NCBI GenBank assembly: GCA_026706165.1
Contig: JAPOZF010000332.1
Location: 1 to 8,251 of the forward strand
Source of the DNA: Gemmatimonadota bacterium
Lineage (GTDB): Bacteria > Latescibacterota > UBA2968 > UBA8231
DNA length: 8,251 nucleotides
Direction of reading: 5' to 3'
Part shown: positions 6,724 through 8,251 of the stretch, piece after piece
Position numbering within the stretch: position 1 is the stretch's first letter
Layout of the letters: every line of letters starts with the position of its first letter
Position numbers and translations under genes: made by a program
Notes under the pieces: model-generated
Told to the model about the DNA's origin: nothing
What the model saw: only the letters and a program-made list of their open reading frames with translations
Database searches by the model: none

Positions 6724-6850
6724 CTGGAAAGCGGTCGAGGTTGGCGCCAGACTTGCCGGCCACGTTGAGCCAGCGACTGCACCGGCGATCACGCCGCTGG
6801 GAGATCGAAGACGTTTCCCGTTTTCTCCGCCGAAATTGCCCGCCGCGGCG

Positions 6851-7627
6851 CTAGCGGTCGGCGAGCCAGTCCCTGACGTACTCGATCCCCGCGGTTCCCG
6901 TGCCGAGGAGATTGCCCGCCAGAAAAACAATCCCCTCGATGCGCCCGGACTCGATCCACGACTCGGCGAGGCGGCACTGCATCTTCATCAGCTCGAGCGG
7001 AACCTCCGCCCCTCCGGAGCCGTAGTCCCACATGTAGCAGCCGAGAAGCTTGCGGCAGTCCGGGGCCATCGCCTCGACCGCGGGGAAGCTCTCCTCGAGA
7101 TCGACGAGATTCCTCGCCTCCCAGGTCCAGTAGGTCACCACGTCGCACAGGTCGAGGTACGGCTTCAGGGGCCGGCCGAGGATCATGTCGTAGACGACCG
7201 TCCACAGCTCCAGTCCCGGTTCGCACTGCCGAAGGGCGTCGCCGCAGCCGGCGAACTCCTCGAACGAAAGCCGCGCCTGCTCCCCGCCGGGGCCGGGTTG
7301 CGAAAGGAAAAAATCGTCGGTGATCGCTCCGGTGAGGTTGGGGCAGTCGCGGGCCAATTCGAGCACCGGCTCCAGGTCGGAGCCGCCGTCGTTGCGGTCG
7401 CTGCTCGTATCGCCGACGATCGACCAGACCAGCCGGCGCGCCTCGTCCAGGTCACCGACGTGGGGAGCGAAGGGGGGCTGCGGGAGGTTGTTGAAGACGA
7501 CGTAGATGGCGTTCTCGATGCCGAAATAGCGCAGCGCCTCCCCCGGAGTCGCCGAGGAAGCGGGCAGGTTCCAGCGCCCGTCGTGAGCTCCAGTCGGGTG
7601 ACACCAGAGCCAGGTTTTCTCTTTCAT
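6851..7627 (-). CDS. Compact TIM-barrel-like protein, glycoside-hydrolase-like, function unknown
   Basis: A 258-residue protein that I cannot assign to a characterised family. The start at 7627 is well supported by AGGAGGT (7633-7639) five bases upstream. The order of hydrophobic strands capped by polar or aromatic residues suggests a short TIM barrel: WLWCHPTGAHDG (6-17), IYVVFNN (41-47), GAITDDFF (100-107, with D104 and D105 as catalytic or metal candidates), LWTVVYD (141-147), VVTYWTWEARNL (163-174), LLGCYMWDYGSGG (194-206) and GIVFLAGN (232-239). The many Trp, Tyr and Asp residues at strand ends resemble sugar-binding barrels. No signal peptide or membrane segment is visible, so it is probably cytoplasmic. 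It lies 114 bases downstream of the thioesterase gene in the same direction and may share its transcript. It ends convergent with the helicase-nuclease. Its general style recalls the larger TIM-barrel gene at 1437-2978, but it lacks the C-terminal beta domain. Confidence 0.75.
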   Translation of the reverse strand: MKEKTWLWCHPTGAHDGRWNLPASSATPGEALRYFGIENAIYVVFNNLPQPPFAPHVGDLDEARRLVWSIVGDTSSDRNDGGSDLEPVLELARDCPNLTGAITDDFFLSQPGPGGEQARLSFEEFAGCGDALRQCEPGLELWTVVYDMILGRPLKPYLDLCDVVTYWTWEARNLVDLEESFPAVEAMAPDCRKLLGCYMWDYGSGGAEVPLELMKMQCRLAESWIESGRIEGIVFLAGNLLGTGTAGIEYVRDWLADR

Positions 7628-7632
7628 TCGGG

Positions 7633-7639
7633 ACCTCCT
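7633..7639 (-). promoter_or_regulatory. Strong Shine-Dalgarno site of the compact TIM-barrel gene
   Basis: The minus strand reads AGGAGGT, five bases before the ATG at 7627, fixing the start of that gene. Confidence 0.8.
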
Positions 7640-7721
7640 GTCAGGTCGGGTTGGGAATGCGGCCGCTTTCCCCGAAGCCGGGGGGACGGCAGGCGCCTCG
7701 GCGGGTGGCGGGCCGGGGGGG

Positions 7722-7735
7722 CGGCGCCTTCGCCG
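7722..7735 (-). terminator. Small GC hairpin just after the thioesterase stop codon
   Basis: CGGCG and CGCCG form a five-pair stem with a four-base loop, beginning six bases after the thioesterase stop (7742-7744) on the minus strand. It is followed by a C-rich run, not T, so it is more likely an RNA structure between two co-transcribed genes than a full terminator. Confidence 0.25.
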
Positions 7736-7741
7736 GGACAG

Positions 7742-8140
7742 CTATCCCGGCAGCTGCTGCAGTTCCGGGGGCAGGGCGATCCTGCCGTCGATCACGCCGG
7801 TGCCGGTAATGACCGCCCGCAGCACCCGCTCCTGTCCCGGCAGCTTGACGATCTCCTGCTCGAACTGGAAGCGGACCCGCCGCTGGCGGCGCATCCGCGA
7901 GCGCACGACGAAGCGGTCGCCGCTGCGCAGCGGGCTCTCGTAGTCGATCTCCGAACGCGTGACCACGAGATCGCAGCCGCGCTCGTGCAGGGCCGCGAAG
8001 TCGATTCCGAGGCTCTTCAGTTGCCGGTGGCGGGTGTGCTCCAGGTAGTTGAGATAGACGGCGTTGTTGACGATCCCCTGCAGGTCGCACTCGTAGTCCC
8101 GCACCTCGAATTCCAGCTCGTAGCAGCCGTTCCCGGTCAT
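7742..8140 (-). CDS. Acyl-CoA thioesterase, 4-hydroxybenzoyl-CoA thioesterase / YbgC-like hotdog fold
   Basis: A 132-residue single-domain hotdog protein expected to hydrolyse acyl-CoA thioesters in the cytoplasm as a homo-oligomer. The N-terminal signature VRDYECDLQGIVNNAVYLNY (13-32) followed by LEHTRH contains the family aspartate (D19) in the D-x-x-G-x-V context, with E34 and R37 on the following central helix. A later stretch, SPLRSGDRFVVRSRM, matches the conserved strand with the GD turn. The length is normal for the family. I chose ATG 8140 because it gives the usual few residues before the first strand. A TTG at 8194 in the same frame would add 18 residues with no family similarity. 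Neither start has a strong ribosome site. The acyl substrate cannot be told from sequence. The gene lies upstream of the compact TIM-barrel gene, with 114 bases between them. Confidence 0.88.
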   Translation of the reverse strand: MTGNGCYELEFEVRDYECDLQGIVNNAVYLNYLEHTRHRQLKSLGIDFAALHERGCDLVVTRSEIDYESPLRSGDRFVVRSRMRRQRRVRFQFEQEIVKLPGQERVLRAVITGTGVIDGRIALPPELQQLPG

Positions 8141-8251
8141 TCTGCCGCACCCGTTTCTGGCGTTTTCCGCCGGTTGTAGATCGATTCCGGTCAAGTTATC
8201 TTGCTGCTCCCTCGGGGCAAGAGAGAGAATCCGGACGGCCTGAAACCGCGG
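8141..8251 (-). promoter_or_regulatory. Upstream region of the thioesterase gene with weak promoter candidate
   Basis: On the minus strand TTGCCC followed after 16 bases by TAACTT (within about 8192-8220) is a weak sigma70-like pair. An inverted repeat CTTGC (8200-8204) / GCAAG (8217-8221) overlaps it and could be an operator or a chance hairpin. No gene is seen in these last 111 bases. Confidence 0.3.

Larger units (their letters stand above)
6513..6850. other. Convergent intergenic region, no gene recognised
   Basis: These 338 bases separate the ends of the helicase-nuclease (plus) and the short TIM-barrel gene (minus). Open frames cross it on both strands, but they are low-complexity, lack ribosome sites and match no family I know, so I treat it as non-coding. 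It contains several GC-rich hairpins: ATCCGG/CCGGAT (6520-6525 with 6543-6548), a stem at 6705-6723 around a CATA loop with one bulge, and CGGCG/CGCCG (6783-6796). It also holds a direct repeat of CCCCGGGGGGC at 6586-6596 and 6612-6622. None has a T-tract. A decayed gene remnant cannot be excluded. Confidence 0.55.

Noticed and set aside
5319..6782. A 487-codon minus-strand open frame under the helicase-nuclease C-terminus
   Set aside because: Its Val/Glu/Ala-rich sequence is the usual mirror of a GC-rich coding strand, and the opposite strand has intact DEDDy and cysteine motifs.
3098..8179. A 1693-codon plus-strand open frame overlapping the helicase gene and running through the following genes
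   Set aside because: It is a +2 shadow of the helicase frame kept open by high GC. It is extremely rich in Arg, Pro and Ala, has no recognisable motif, and runs across an intergenic gap and antisense to two well-supported genes.
8141..8194. Eighteen-residue N-terminal extension of the thioesterase from TTG 8194
   Set aside because: The extra residues have no family similarity and the ATG at 8140 gives the normal length. The TTGAC there is compatible with non-coding upstream DNA.

Overview
The window is GC-rich bacterial chromosome with six protein genes, one of them cut by the left edge. I see no rRNA, tRNA, CRISPR array, insertion sequence or phage gene. The host cannot be fixed from this sequence. 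The high GC, the Shine-Dalgarno sites and the sigma70-like promoter fit an environmental bacterium. One short coiled-coil protein resembles the Bdr repeat proteins of spirochaetes in design, which is only a weak hint towards Spirochaetota or a similar environmental lineage.

Layout, left to right. (1) Minus strand, 1-810: N-terminal 270 codons of an NAD(P)-dependent oxidoreductase of the homoserine-dehydrogenase-like (COG4091, SAF-domain) type, running off the left edge. (2) Plus strand, 962-1369, divergent from it: a 135-residue protein made of six 11-residue coiled-coil repeats and a C-terminal membrane anchor. (3) Minus strand, 1437-2978, convergent with the previous gene: a 513-residue protein that looks like a glycoside-hydrolase-type TIM barrel plus a C-terminal beta-rich domain. 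(4) Plus strand, 3276-6512, divergent from it and behind a good sigma70-like promoter: a 1078-residue helicase-nuclease. (5) Minus strand, 6851-7627, convergent with the helicase: a 258-residue compact TIM-barrel-like protein. (6) Minus strand, 7742-8140, upstream of gene 5 in the same direction: a hotdog-fold acyl-CoA thioesterase.

The most notable gene is the helicase-nuclease. Its first part is a complete MrfA (YprA)-type DEAD/DEAH helicase with the cysteine-rich C-terminal module. Its last part is an intact DEDDy, RNase H-like exonuclease domain of the MrfB (YprB) type. In Bacillus subtilis these are two adjacent genes that act in repair of mitomycin C damage; here they form one polypeptide. 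The oxidoreductase and the two TIM-barrel proteins suggest a carbohydrate or small-molecule catabolism neighbourhood into which the repair gene is set, but no pathway can be assigned. Genes 5 and 6 may be co-transcribed. The other genes alternate in direction and must have their own promoters.
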